From positions 1,178,001-1,242,000 of the forward strand of contig JAZKJV010000600.1 of assembly GCA_037367405.1 (NCBI GenBank): 64,000 nt of DNA. The letters run 5' to 3'. The position numbers and the translations under genes were made by a program. This DNA is from Ottelia alismoides. Lineage: Eukaryota > Streptophyta > Magnoliopsida > Alismatales > Hydrocharitaceae. Positions 34,117 to 45,837 of the stretch are shown here, in pieces (the stretch's first letter is position 1; each line of letters opens with the position of its first letter). A model generated the notes under the pieces. That model made no database searches and was not told where the DNA came from. It saw nothing but the letters and a program-made list of their open reading frames with translations.

Positions 34117-36454
34117 GTCTCTGCCTCCAAACTTCGATCGTCGATTTCTTCGTCCTCCGACGGTCTTCTTTGCTGGCGAGAAGCTCTACACATCCGAGGA
34201 GGTGCTCCGTAGTTGTTGGTGTGCACAAGAAGGTCCAGGACCCCATGAAGAGGTCTGGCGATCTCGAGAAAGAAGGGGGTCCTAGGGACCTTCAAGTCAA
34301 CTTGATTTAAGCCCAGGGAGGCTCCCTTGAGCGCGTGACCTGCACAAGAGAACAAGTGGCTCGATGGGCTCCTCCTCGACCAAGTGTGAAGCTGGATATG
34401 CGAAAGATGAGGTGGGCGGAGAGGTTTCTGGCGAAGCGACGGAGATGGTCCTCGGTTCGCAGAACCGAGGAAATACTGGTGGATTGGATGCACGTGGCAT
34501 TATCGAGAAGCGACAGGGGTTGATATGAAGGCGAAAAGTACGACGTAAAGGATCCGGGTACGCACGTAGGAGCTCACCGGAGCTCAACTCCGGTGAACTA
34601 CGGGATGAACGATTATGACTAATTTACTTAACTAAATCCTAAACTAATGATAAGAAATTAAATCTACGACCAAGAAAAGTAAAGTAAATGATAAATGGAC
34701 AGCTCTTATACCTTGAATGAACCAGGGAGCAGGGTCACCGGAGCACGGCGGTCGTGGGTGAACCCATCCTCCTGGAGGTCGGGTTGGGCTCGAAAATACT
34801 CCTCCTGACACGAGGATCTCTCCTAGATACTAAACCAGGGCTCCTAGACCCTTAATGGTGACCAAAGTTGGAAGGCGATTTGGGGGGTTTATTTATAGAC
34901 CTTATTAAGCACCCTTATTGACCGACTAAAAACAATGATTTGGGCATATGTACATGCGATTAGTGCATGGCATGTATGTGCAATGATCGGTGATTATTTC
35001 GTATGAAGGGATCAAAGGCGATTGAACGACGAGACGCCCAGGAAAAAAGACGCAAATCACGGGAAACACAAGTTTACATCAAATCTAGAGCAGAGGAGGC
35101 AGTTCACCACTATCAACATTTGACGTGACCCTATTGGTCCACGTCTGCTGCTAAATGATATAATAGCAGATTTTATTCAAAAATAATTTATTTAAAATAG
35201 TAAATGATTTTATTCATTTTTGTATATAAAATAAAAAATGTTTATTATTTTATGTCGTATTTTATAATGATTTTTATTTATTTTTTTATATTATATTAAT
35301 AGTTACCATTGATATGTGTATTTATAGGTATATTTGCCTATGTTTCCTACATTTTTATTTTTATTTTGTATAATTTATTTATTTTATTATTTTATTTTAT
35401 TATTTTATATTTTTAACTTATTTTTGTGATTACAAATATAATATTTTTTATTTTTTTAATGTTATGTGTACAATTAAATAAATAATTATGCATATTCTAT
35501 AGGTTTATTTATAGGTCTTTTACCTATATATTATATACATCTTTTTATTTTAATATATTTTATTAAGTTTTATTTTTATTTTGTGTTTTTACTAGAATAT
35601 AAATGATCTTTACAATATTATAAAAATATAAAGAATAAAACAACATGTTTCCCTTTTTTATATGCAAGTACAACATAGGTATTTGGTCTATGTTTTGGAA
35701 TAAACTTATTTTATTTTATTTTTTAGTTTTATCTTGGTTTTAATATGTACATATGTTATAAATATTATTTACAAAAATATAAAACTATGAATTTGTAAAA
35801 ATAACGAATAATGAATGAAATGAATATTTTAATCAGTAGGCATAGGGGTCAAAAACTTAAATTTCACACAGTAACTCCAAAGAATATAAAACACAATCAT
35901 TAAATAGCCCGTGAAAAGTTATATACAATTAGAAGTGATTTCGATATGTTTTGAGTTTTTATTTGAAAGATATGGGTCTGTAAACATTGGTTTTTGGCTT
36001 TTTATTCCGTGTATAAAATGAACACTGTGTATTATTTTTGTACAAACTCAATTTTTTATTTATATTTATATTATTATATACAACTTTCGTGTATAAAATT
36101 TCTTCATTTGATGAATAAATAATAAAAAAAGGTGTCAAAAATGCATAAATGATGAATAAAAGAATAGGGTTTTTATTCTATTTCTGACCCTTATCTCCCC
36201 CTACTTTATTCCTTGGCGACTAACTCAATTCTTGACTTGGTCTCAGGATTTAAGGTCATAAAATATTTTCAATTTTTTATTCCATTTTCTTTTCTTCTCT
36301 TATTTTATATTTTGGCATTAAAAACTTTTTTTATATACAAATAATACAATAAATAATGAATGCTATTAAGCACATATTGATGTTATTTACGTGCATTAGG
36401 TAGGGTTTTAAGGCTAAAATGATAGAATAAAGGTGATAAAATGGAGATTCATCA
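34117..36454 (-). repeat. Old gypsy 5' LTR, part 2 (5' half of the LTR)
   Basis: This continues part 1 after the inserted element. It has the rest of the G/C block (to about 34830), then an AT-rich zone. It then has 'ctgacccttatctccccctactttattccttggcgact..cttgacttggtctcaggatttaaggtcataaaatatttt' (36185-36270), matching 57003-57090. The LTR tip ..AATGGAGATTCATCA ends at 36454. Right of it is Ty1/copia RT sequence, so this gypsy element had inserted into a copia element. Confidence 0.82.
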
Positions 36455-37240
36455 CACTCCAAACAAAAACGTTCCCAAATTTTTTAACGTGTCCATGTTG
36501 TGATAATGCCAATATCCTCTTTTCTAAATTTCTAAAAAACTTCAGACACAAGATGTAAGAGGTTTCTCTAAGATCTTTAATCTCGAAGGTTTGGGACAAC
36601 CAAATCTTAACACTGGTCATCATCCCTGTATAATTCTCAATTATTAGGATGACATTTACGTAAAGCACAATGGATACAATAGCACTCCCACTAAACTCTT
36701 GTACACACAAGGTTCATCAGGATCTGCACAAAATAATAACTCTTTATGATTTTGTCAAATCTGATGTTCCATATACGAGAAGCTTGTTTGAGCCCATAGA
36801 TGGATTTTTGTAGCTTACATACTTTACCTTCCTCGTCTATGAAGCTTTGGGGTTTCTCCATATAGATATCATCCTCAAGGTATCCATTGAGGAAAGCCGT
36901 CTTGGTGTCCATTTGCCAGATGTCGTAGTGAAGAGATGCATTTATATCTAGTAGTGCCCTAATGCACTTAAGTATAGCAACAGGAGAGAATGCATCATCG
37001 TGGTCGATGCCTTCTCTCTGTTTGTAGCCCTCAGCCATAAGCCAAGCCTTGAAAGTCTCTACTTTCCCATCAAGTCCCCTCTTTCTCTTGAAGATCCATT
37101 TACACCCAATGGATTTTACCCCTTTAGGTGGATCCTCTATGGTCCATACACCGTTATTATGTATGGAGTCAATCTTTAACTTTGATAGCATTTATCCATG
37201 TCATGATTTGCAAGTGCTTCATCAAATAAAGTTGGATCAT
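36455..37240 (-). pseudogene. Ty1/copia reverse transcriptase, truncated
   Basis: The minus-strand frame 36691-37191 encodes 'NNGVWTIEDPPKGVKSIGCKWIFKRKRGLDGKVETFKAWLMAEGYKQREGIDHDDAFSPVA', 'MDTKTAFLNGYLEDDIYMEKPQSF' and 'KLQKSIYGLKQASRIWN', the classic copia RT_RVT_2 series. The next frame contains the decayed active site 'LYVNVILIIEN' (normally YVDD) and 'SQTFEIKDLRETSYILCLKF'. The sequence stops at 36455 against the gypsy LTR, so the RT C-terminus, RNase H and 3' LTR are missing here. It is a non-functional fossil. Confidence 0.9.
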
Positions 37241-38400
37241 TATCAGTTTCACATGACACAGAGTCCGTACCTTTTAGGTGGCGCAACAACCCTCGAACTC
37301 CTTCGAAGAAGTACATGTGTTTCATCTTTATTTATCTCTTTAGATTCTGGTTCATGAAGCTTAGAATCCTAAGGAGATTCAATGACTTCCTCAACTTCGT
37401 TTTTGTCTTGACTTTTAAGGAAATAATCCACCAAAAATTTCACATATTTAGAGATGAAAACCTTTTAGATCTCAGGGTCATAAAGTTGGTATTTAAAGTT
37501 GGTATTCAATACCATCCTTAATATACCAAATGAAGTAGCACTCACGAGTGCGAGATTCCAACTTACTTGCATTCACGTTCTTCGCATGGACCAAGCAAAC
37601 CCAAACTCTTGAGTGATTAACAGTAGGTTTGGTTCCATACCAGAGCTCGCGAGGAGTCCTAGGTATAAACTTGCTAGGAATATTGTTTAGGATATATTTG
37701 CAATCTCTACTACATATCCCTAGAAACTAAGTGGTAAATGTACTTTAATCATCATTGAACATACCATATCTATGATGGTCCTGTTGCATCTTTCAGCAAC
37801 ATCATTAAGTTGGGGGTTCCAAGAGGACAATTCCATTCTCTTTAAGGTATTCCTTGAATTTATCTAAGAGATACTCATCACATCGGTTAGATCAAATCCA
37901 CATAATCTTTCTATCGGTTTGGTTCTAAACCAAAGCTTTGAACTCTTTGAACTTTTCAAAGGTTTTAGATTTATGATGTGGTAGGAATATAAACCCGTGT
38001 CACAAATGGTCATCAATAAATATCAAATAGTATCGATATCCATTTCAAGTCGCGGTAGTGAAGGGACCACATGCATTGGTATGTATTAGATCAAGAATAC
38101 CCTCGCACCGTGTCACCTTGTTACTAAAAGGAAACCTAGTCATTTTACCTCGAACAGATTGTTCGCAGGTTGGAAAAAATGAACCTGTATAAAATCTAAG
38201 GTTCCATCATTTATCAATCTATTGATCCTAGCAATAGACAATTGATCAAGCCTTTGATGCCAAATCATATTTGAATGATTTCCATCCTCCCTGGATCTTT
38301 TAGGGTTTTTGTTAGTGGTTGATATTTTCATCAATTTACAATTCATAAAGTCCACTAGAAGTCAAAACTCCATCTGCTATACGTTTATCATAACGACTCA
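37241..38400 (-). pseudogene. Ty1/copia integrase remnant
   Basis: On the minus strand the frame 38140-38355 carries the pre-integrase zinc region 'IWHQRLDQLSIARINRLINDGTL' (normally WHxRLGH). Downstream, broken frames read a core start 'LDLIHTNACGPF' (about 38070-38105), 'YRYYLIFIDD', 'ENGIVL' (Glu region, about 37830) and 'PRTPRELWYGTKPTVNHSRVWVC' (about 37590-37665). Many stops and shifts interrupt it. The order PR-IN-RT confirms Ty1/copia rather than gypsy. Confidence 0.83.
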
Positions 38401-39570
38401 TGACTACTTTTTTATAGAAAAGGAATGAATATCCGCTTCTAACAAGCTTATATACAGATATAAGGTTCCTTCTAACTTCATGTACTTAAAGACACTCTTT
38501 AAGTAAAATGGCTCTCCCTCTAGATAGTGATAGTCTGCATGTCCCAACGATGACTGCTACAATAGTTGCATCATATCCCATCTAGATAACTATCTCCTCT
38601 TGATCAAGATCTCTAGTTTCTTGAAACAGATGTAACAAGTTGCATACATGAACAGGAGCACTAGAATCTATAACCCAACTTTCTTCTCGTCCAATGAGAA
38701 AATTAATTTCAATGATGAAGGTCTCATACATGTTGGGGCTTTACCTTTGTCGACCGACCTTACGTAATATGGACAGTTACGCTTCCAGTGCCCCGTCTTC
38801 TTGTAGTGGTTATAGACACTGATTTTCTTTGATGCTATCACAGTGGATGCATTAGAATATGAGCCAATACTTTGACTCTTCTTCTTTCTCTTCTGAATCA
38901 GAAAATTTTGAGAACCATGCTTTCGATCATGCTTTCCCTGGACTTGTGCCACCATTGCACTGCAAGAGGGGCTATCTTTCTTCATTACGTCTTCTGTAGA
39001 CTTTAATGCAACCAATAATCTAGCGTTAGTATAATCAACTTTGCTCATGTGGTATGTGACCACAAAGCTGTTGAAAGACTTAGGGAGTGACAACAGAATG
39101 AAGTCACCTTGCATATCTACGTTCATGTCATCTTCTAAGTTTTCAAGCTCAGAAAGGTACCCAATCATTTTGATTACATGTTCTCTGACAGAAGTCCCTT
39201 CCTACATCTTCCAGCGAATAAGATCTTTCATGACATTATAACATTTATGCAGTTTACATCACCGAACATTCTCTCAGATTCACCATTATATCATGGTAAG
39301 TATTCATTTCCACATGTTTCTTCTGAAAAACATTGGACAACTAACCCAAATATAACATCTTGTCAGATTATGATCTTCACCATATTTTTCATTGAATATA
39401 AGTTCTTCTGGTGTCTGTGAGTCTGTGTACTTATCCTTGGATAGCACATAAGAGATGTACTCAACAAGAAGGACAATATCTAAATTTCGGATCCAATCCG
39501 AATAATTTGGTCCGATCAACTGATTGACCTCCCGAAGCCTGCTAAGTAGGTTCATGAACTTCATTTTCTC
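38401..39570 (-). pseudogene. Ty1/copia gag and protease remnant
   Basis: The gag N-terminus reads 'LREVNQLIGPNYSDWIRNLDIVLL' (39304-39564 frame). A second frame (38668-39168) has 'MIGYLSELENLEDDMNVDMQGDFILLSLPKSFNSFVVTYHMSK' followed by a degraded zinc knuckle 'HYKKTGHWKRNC' lacking its first cysteines. Just downstream, near 38580-38680, a frame reads 'VIDSSAPVHVCNLLHLFQETRD', a copia protease with DSS where DSG is expected. The frame is interrupted between the two gag pieces. Confidence 0.83.
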
Positions 39571-42500
39571 AAATTAAGAATGCATTATATCATAACATTT
39601 AAATAATTATATATTCAATTCAAATTCTTTGATTAAGGAATTTTTAATGAAATTAGTCTTGCCTTTTCAACTTCGAAAGTTCATTCCCTTAATCACTTTC
39701 AAAGCAAGAGATATACTTACTGTTATATCTCTAGCAATAACTAGGATCTCTTTTTTACCTTTGTTACATCTCAACAGTATGAGAACTTGCAACTCAGATA
39801 AAAAGAAGCATGAATACATTCTGCCTTTCAAGTCCAACTTGCATTCCCAAATCGGTCTTTCCCACCGACGGCCACCACCCCTAACGTGATGTTGACCCTT
39901 GATTAATTGAACTAACCATCAATATGATTAGAAATCTTTATATGTAATCCAATATCGATCCAATAATATAGGGACTCCATATTGGGGTCACTATGTATAC
40001 GACCTTACTCTTTCGAGAAGAAAAGAATCCGATCCAGATGTTCTTGTATGCAGGAGTTGTCACTTCGGATAGATGTCTTCTACATAAAATCCCACGGAAC
40101 CTTCTGCCTTGACGGGAGACCATGGACGTCACTTATGTGATCCTCCACCTCATATTCAAATTATAATTAATTATCATGAATCATATTTATGTAATTAGTA
40201 CTTCCAAGGGAAATACACATCTATTTATAATAGAGCACCTTAATTGGATATCATTCATTTAATCATATTTAATCAATTACCAATCCAGTTCAATCAACCA
40301 ACAAACTTGATTGTTACTTGAAGGATGGTATTATCTGAAAACATGTATTATTCATATTTTAATAATTAGAAAAAATACACCATGATCTATTCAAATATTA
40401 TTCTTCCTTACCCGTTGTCATGGCCAATACCTGATAGGAAAACATTAAGCAAAAAAATTATTATAGATCCGTGAATACATGAAAAAATAACTTTCATAGC
40501 GGGTATCATTTGAATCAATTTCGTGCACTTTTAGTACCAATTAAATGTTACTACTTTTGGAAAGTATTTATACATTATAATTTTTTTATCAACCAAAAAA
40601 CATGTCCAAATAGTGCACAAATAGTAGATTTTTATTTCATCAAAAATCAATTCGAATCTTGCATCCAATGAAAAAAAACAATGTTTCCCGCGCATCCAAA
40701 ACATAAACCATGATTGTCTGGGGTTTTTGGATCACATCCAAGTCCTGACCGAGGATGACTTCTTGTCTCACGTCTGATCTGTCGGAGGATACATTTGCGA
40801 GCACGGAGATGAATCTTGTGCTTCTCGCAATCTAAGTTATTGATCCAAGATATGAATCTCTTGATCTCGTCTCACGAGATCAAATGTCTTCTTCATGAGC
40901 AAGACATACCAAAGGAGATGGAGATCCACGATTCATCAAGTTGACAGCATAATGACGATGCGATGATGGCGACAACCTCCTCTCTAAGGTTAGAGTGGAA
41001 GGCCACTCAAGAAGAGAGAGAGAGAGAGAGAGGGTAGCGTAAGAATGAGGAAGAGAGAGAGAGAGAGAAATTGTTGATGTAACTTGAATAGCAATGGGTA
41101 TCTCTTCTTATATAGTATTTTGGGAGTCCAGTGATCTCAATCTGTGGACAACATAAAATCATTGAATGAGATTGATTTGTATTTCTATAAATGGCCATGA
41201 TCTTGTTGTAATAACAAAATTATATTAATTTAACTAAATATATATTGAATAATCAATATAAATTAATTCCAAAATAAATCAATGAATCTTTGGAGATAAA
41301 TATGAAGGAGATTGCCCTCATCCCTAAAAAGGGAGATAGTCATTTATTACTTTTAGGAGTTCGTGGCCATCCACCTCCTTGAATTGGAAGGAGGCAATCT
41401 TCTTCCAATTCATGAGATTACATTATCTCATGAAATCTCTGATATTTACAAAAACATTTGTTATAATATACCTCATAAAAATATTTCATAATTATCTTGT
41501 AAATATTGAAATCATGCCATTTGAAATTTTTGAATATTCACAACCCAAAATAAAAATGTGAATTATATTTTCAATTAATTATCCAATGTGTATCCGATTC
41601 ACATCAATAATTAATCAACGAATATAATTGCAATAAGCTCTTATCCAATATATTATAAATCACATTTACAATATACATATAAATAATTAGATAGTGTTGT
41701 TCACATTATTCTTATCCATAATAATTAAATCACATTTTATTATAATAGATCATCATTCTCATGCATCAAAATAATATGAATCAAATTCATATTATTTATG
41801 AAAATTAAATCACATTTATTTATCTATTTCTCAATGCTTGGATTTAATCTAACAATGTAATTATTCTCGAACTCCTTCAAGAATAATGTGATTTCTCCAC
41901 AGATACTTGGAGATAAGGTCAGGGAGATTGTGTATTCCACATATAGTAACTTGGATATTGAGATCACATCTCAAATCTAGATCTCATGGACCTCTCCTAG
42001 ATGTTTGATTAAATCAAAACCGTATAACTAATTTTCTCATTGCATCTAAATATCATTCAGATCAGTATCCGACATTTAGACCAAGATCATATCACTTCTC
42101 TACTGAGAGGAGTCACTAAAATCCAAATCTGTTTCATCACTCCCTCGGAATGGAAGCGTCATGGTTATACAATCGATTATGATACCATCATTCTCAGGTA
42201 TTCCTAATACATGTACATCCTACATAGTAGAAGACCTATGATAAACCAGAAGATATAAATCAATTTACACTGTCCTCTTTAGGGTTTCATCATTAAGTTT
42301 CTCATTCAACCATTGGGAATTGATATCGATCATATGCTTTCCAAAAATATACATCATACCTTCAAATTTTTGGCATGCTTCCAAAGCACGACGATCATGC
42401 ATGGAATTTGATCGGCTCAAATACTCCATGAGTGAGCTCATGTCTTCTGATTCACAAGTGAACTTATATAATCTCTTTGAGATATCTTATTACTCATATG

Positions 42501-43085
42501 TCCTCATATGCACACAAGCTTGCCGGTGTATATGCCTTGATTAGGTCATACACCTATTGGTCTGCCAAATGTACATATTTAGACATATAGTAACACATCT
42601 ATCTCCGATAAGAGGTGTGTGCCTATATCATGACAGTATACGATATAGGTCTTGGTTATCTTGATCTCGTTAAGTCAACTCTTAGACCTAACTAATTTGA
42701 TGCCTCCGAATCTCTATTCCCATGCAGAGGACCTACATCAAGAGATCAGTCAGATATCGGCCTAATGAGACAGGATTGTCATCTCCTACTTTGGCTGGAG
42801 ATCTTCTCTTAACAATCATTTGATGATGTTTGATGAGTCCTCAATCTAACTCCTTAGATATTCATCCAAGTACGAGCCTCTATGATTCAACTCTTGAATC
42901 AACAGTTGTATGATCATTAAGATGATCATGGTACATAAACTTAATTGTACAGAGGGATCTTATAGTGCATTTATTCATTTAATCTCACACAAGGAGTGAA
43001 ATAACTAATAACTTTTATTGATAAATTAAATAATACAATAACATTTATTGTAGGAACGATTCGCCTCAGACTCACATGGCTAACA
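39571..43085 (-). repeat. 5' untranslated region and 5' LTR of the copia element
   Basis: This is a noncoding AT-rich stretch upstream of copia gag. Its right end, read on the minus strand, starts TGTTAGCCATGTGAGTCTGAGG and is followed by a polyadenylation-type AT segment (aataaatgttattgtattatt), a typical copia LTR start, so the LTR begins at 43085. I could not place the other LTR end or a clear tRNA-Met PBS, so the LTR/UTR boundary is unresolved. It contains a (GA)n microsatellite at 41011-41034 and a second one at 41051-41068. Confidence 0.55.
41011..41068. repeat. (GA)n microsatellite, two tracts
   Basis: There is a run of about eleven GA units (41013-41034), then a 16-nt interruption, then about eight more (41053-41068), inside the copia 5' noncoding region. 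Confidence 0.85.
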
Positions 43086-43321
43086 CATCCAACGAGATGG
43101 AGAATAATAGTAGAGAAAGAGAGGACTTTTGAGAATCTATTCTATTAACTCGGTAATTGTCAACCTATTCATGGCATTAGATAGTGAGTTTTCGAGTCAA
43201 TTATCCGGCATAATCTGAAACCGAAAAGCAAATCTACTTCTTCTGTGTGTCCAAATGGCAGTGTCTCTGAAGTTAAAACTCCTGTAGATGTAATTTAAAA
43301 ATCTGGGAAGAATGAGCCTCT

Positions 43322-43477
43322 TTATAAGCACGTTCTTCGAAGCAAGAAGCCACACACAATCTTGTCAGGCTTGTGAACCACGTATTCTCCCGACTGTGCT
43401 TCACCATCAACTTGAATCACACCTACTTCCCAATAATATATATAATTAATGATCTCAAAACCACGACGCACTGCCAT
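43322..43477 (-). CDS. Small unrecognised ORF, 51 codons
   Basis: The minus-strand ORF starts ATG at 43477 and ends TAA at 43322. The second half ('IQVDGEAQSGEYVVHKPDKI..') has normal protein-like composition and codon structure, while the first half runs through an AT-rich segment. An alternative reading is a terminal exon beginning after the AG near 43424. I do not recognise a family. It may be an exon relic of a host gene or chance. Confidence 0.2.
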   Translation of the reverse strand: MAVRRGFEIINYIYYWEVGVIQVDGEAQSGEYVVHKPDKIVCGFLLRRTCL

Positions 43478-43489
43478 ATTATAGGCAGC

Positions 43490-43661
43490 GGATTGTCTGC
43501 TGTAACTGGGTTACTGCGGACTCTGCTGAGGGCCTTTGGAACCGCTCGATCATGATAGAGCGGTTCCCACGAGGGATTTCGTGAGAACCGCTTGATCATG
43601 ATCGACCGGTTCCAAAGGCCCCCATCAGAGTCCGCAGTAATCCCGCTGCAGCAGACGATCC
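43490..43661. repeat. Near-perfect 172-bp foldback
   Basis: The 77-nt arms (43490-43566 and 43585-43661) are reverse complements with about ten mismatches and no gaps. The stem continues inward through CACGA/TCGTG to a 6-nt loop (gggatt). Outer bases (gcagcg) extend it with a small bulge. It could be a MITE, a miRNA-type precursor or a relic of an inverted duplication. Confidence 0.85.
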
Positions 43662-44334
43662 ACGCTGCATGTTATAACCCTATCAGAGTCTGATAACGCA
43701 GTATGACTATGAATGTAAAGGAAAGATTCTGTGATCAAGTAAATATAATTATCCTTAGACACGTAAAACCTCCGAAAAAAATCACAGCCAGCATTAATCC
43801 CCCTCGTGATAAAGATTAAAATGATGACGTAAAACACGAAACCAACTCCGTCGTTAGTTATAGGAAAATCCCGTGTGACGTCTAACCACCACCACCGCCG
43901 CCTCAGTATTAACATCGATCGACCTTAATATAGATTTCTGACATCATACCGAGGAGCAAAGATTGGATTTTTACGGATAAAAACCATGATCAATATCTCG
44001 ATCACAGCTATTTTGTGCAACAGCCAGAAGGATGCAATGTGCGAACAAACATCGGAATGTCGGAGCCTGATCGATCTGTCTACTTAAAGAGACAAAATCA
44101 ACATGCTGTGTTGGTATATAAAATCCGACGGTGAGAATGGAAAGTATACGGACAAAGATTGCAAGGTAGCATCCCCTGCGAGACAGCGGTGATGGCAGTG
44201 GAGCCAATACCGGTCATCCCTCTCGGCCACCTGCAGATTTATCACAAAATAAGGCTTCCCTACCAAATTACTTTTATCTCGAAGGTGTGTCTATATAACA
44301 TAAATTATAAATGCAATGACGACAACGCCGGCAT

Positions 44335-44415
44335 CCTCTTCGGTAGCACAGTGGTAGTACTTTAGCATACGAAACTCATGGTCGGGAGTTCCATTCTCCG
44401 CTGAAACCACACAAA
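44335..44415 (+). ncRNA. tRNA-like / SINE-head candidate
   Basis: TAGCACAGTGG (44344-44354) fits a Pol III A box and GGAGTTCCATT (44385-44395) a degenerate B box, 31 nt apart as in tRNAs. Then comes 'ccgctgaaaccac' and a short T run. No clean cloverleaf could be drawn. It is probably the head of a tRNA-derived SINE rather than a functional tRNA. Confidence 0.35.
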
Positions 44416-45377
44416 ATTAACCATTTTTTTTGTAAAGGAATAGTATTCTTAAGGGTAAAATGGCGCTGCCCTATATTGTTTTTCCCTTTTTTATTTTTTT
44501 AAAAGAATAAATACGGATTGCATCCTTATTTTCTTATATTATATCATTTAAGTTCCGTTCGAAACAAAAACGTCTGCATCCTCCATCTAGATGAGGTCGA
44601 TTTTAACAAGTTTCCAAGAGATAGTTTCAAACTCAATTAGATGTTTTTAAAAACTGTAGGAAATGTGAATTTTTACGGAAGGCATTGTTTTGAAAAAAAA
44701 ATGTTTGGGAGTCAACTCCAATAAAAAGAATAAAATATCTACATTATTTAGTAATAAATATTTGATTTCTTTTTATTTACTACAATACATTGATTTTTAT
44801 TACAAAAGGTTTAATGCACCTTGTATACAAGTTATGGAATATCTTTTTCCACAATAAGAGTGAAGAAATAGTAAAAGGTTGCAAAATGTTTGTAGTGTGT
44901 CACAGATGTTTAATGATCAATTAAAAGTTTTATAAATCAAAAGGTATTGTTAAAAGCAGATGGCATCTTCTTCTTCGATAACTATTATACCTCTCCTCAA
45001 CTTTTATTGTAACAATAAAAGCTACAGTTCTAAGTTATATTTTGTTTTGCTTTTTTTTGGAAAGTATCTCAAATTGATAATGCAAACTATACAAAGGCAT
45101 TCAGTTTGGGAATAAACATGAATAAGGATGTATAATAAGGAGAATAAGTATCTATTCTTTGTTCAGATGGAAAAATATGGATAACGATAATAAGGGTAGG
45201 TAAGGTAGAATAAAGATAGGAATAAGGGTGGAATAAGGAGAAATTATGGGATGTTGATGCGAATAGCCATACTCTTTGAAACCGCTCCATTGTTACTCGC
45301 ACTTATTTAGATGAATGTTTTCGCCCATTAGAATGTTTAGTACTCATCCTTGACATTTTCTAAATTATTTAATTAAT
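44416..45377. other. AT-rich DNA, no recognised feature
   Basis: I see no coding or repeat structure beyond AT-rich noise. A purine-rich 'gaataagga' stretch (45100-45245) resembles the inner part of a MITE whose termini I could not find. Confidence 0.5.
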
Positions 45378-45837
45378 TGACGAATTTATACATTGAGATT
45401 AAATTCTAGCCTTTGACAACTTGTTCAGCTTGTACCGACTCTCATACTTTGAGATTATCATACGTTAGATTATGTTTGAGATGTTACAATCAATCCTACT
45501 TATATATGAAATATCCTCATTGTTATAGTGGTGATTCTACACTCCTCGGTAACCTTTTCCTCTTATCACTTTGGTAGGGGTGGCTCCATCAATTAGGTAA
45601 CATTTTCCACTATTTGAAGGAACAAGCTCCGATACCATATGTAACCTCTCGAGCCTAGACACGAGCCTTTATCACGGACTACTAGCCCTTACAACTTGTT
45701 AGTCATGTGCCCAACTGGACATGTTAACCACTACCTATGATCCTTAAGCTCAAGTATTCTAGCAGTTCCTACTACCTATAACTCAATCTCATACTTGAAG
45801 ATTACAAGATGTGATCTATGTTTGGGTGTAATGTTCA
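45378..45837 (-). mobile_element. TRIM (miniature LTR retrotransposon)
   Basis: A terminal direct repeat of about 200 bp (right copy 45640-45837, TGTAACCTC.. in plus view) and a shortened left copy (about 45378-45488, ending ..GAGATGTTACA) flank about 150 bp of internal DNA. Just left of the right LTR is aagctccgatacca, which on the minus strand is the PBS TGGTATCGGAGC (tRNA-iMet type). The LTR is related to that of the TRIM at 51416-51985. It has no coding capacity and depends on other elements' enzymes. Confidence 0.7.

Larger units (their letters stand above)
43086..44334. other. Unclassified, possibly low-copy sequence
   Basis: Base composition is more balanced than in the flanks, and no retroelement similarity was recognised. 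It contains a 172-bp foldback (43490-43661), a small minus-strand ORF (43322-43477) and a TATATAAA box at 44114-44121. This is the only part of the window that might be host genic DNA, but I recognise no gene. Confidence 0.4.

Noticed and set aside
42165..42185. 'attatgataccatca' as a copia primer-binding site for the 36-43 kb element
   Set aside because: Only a partial match to TGGTATCAGAGC and not next to an LTR-type terminus.
44097..44266. Host-gene exon on either strand around the TATATAAA box
   Set aside because: Short ORFs in several frames without recognisable domain or consistent splice sites.
45095..45290. Purine-rich 'gaataagg' stretch resembling a MITE interior
   Set aside because: No terminal inverted repeats could be identified.
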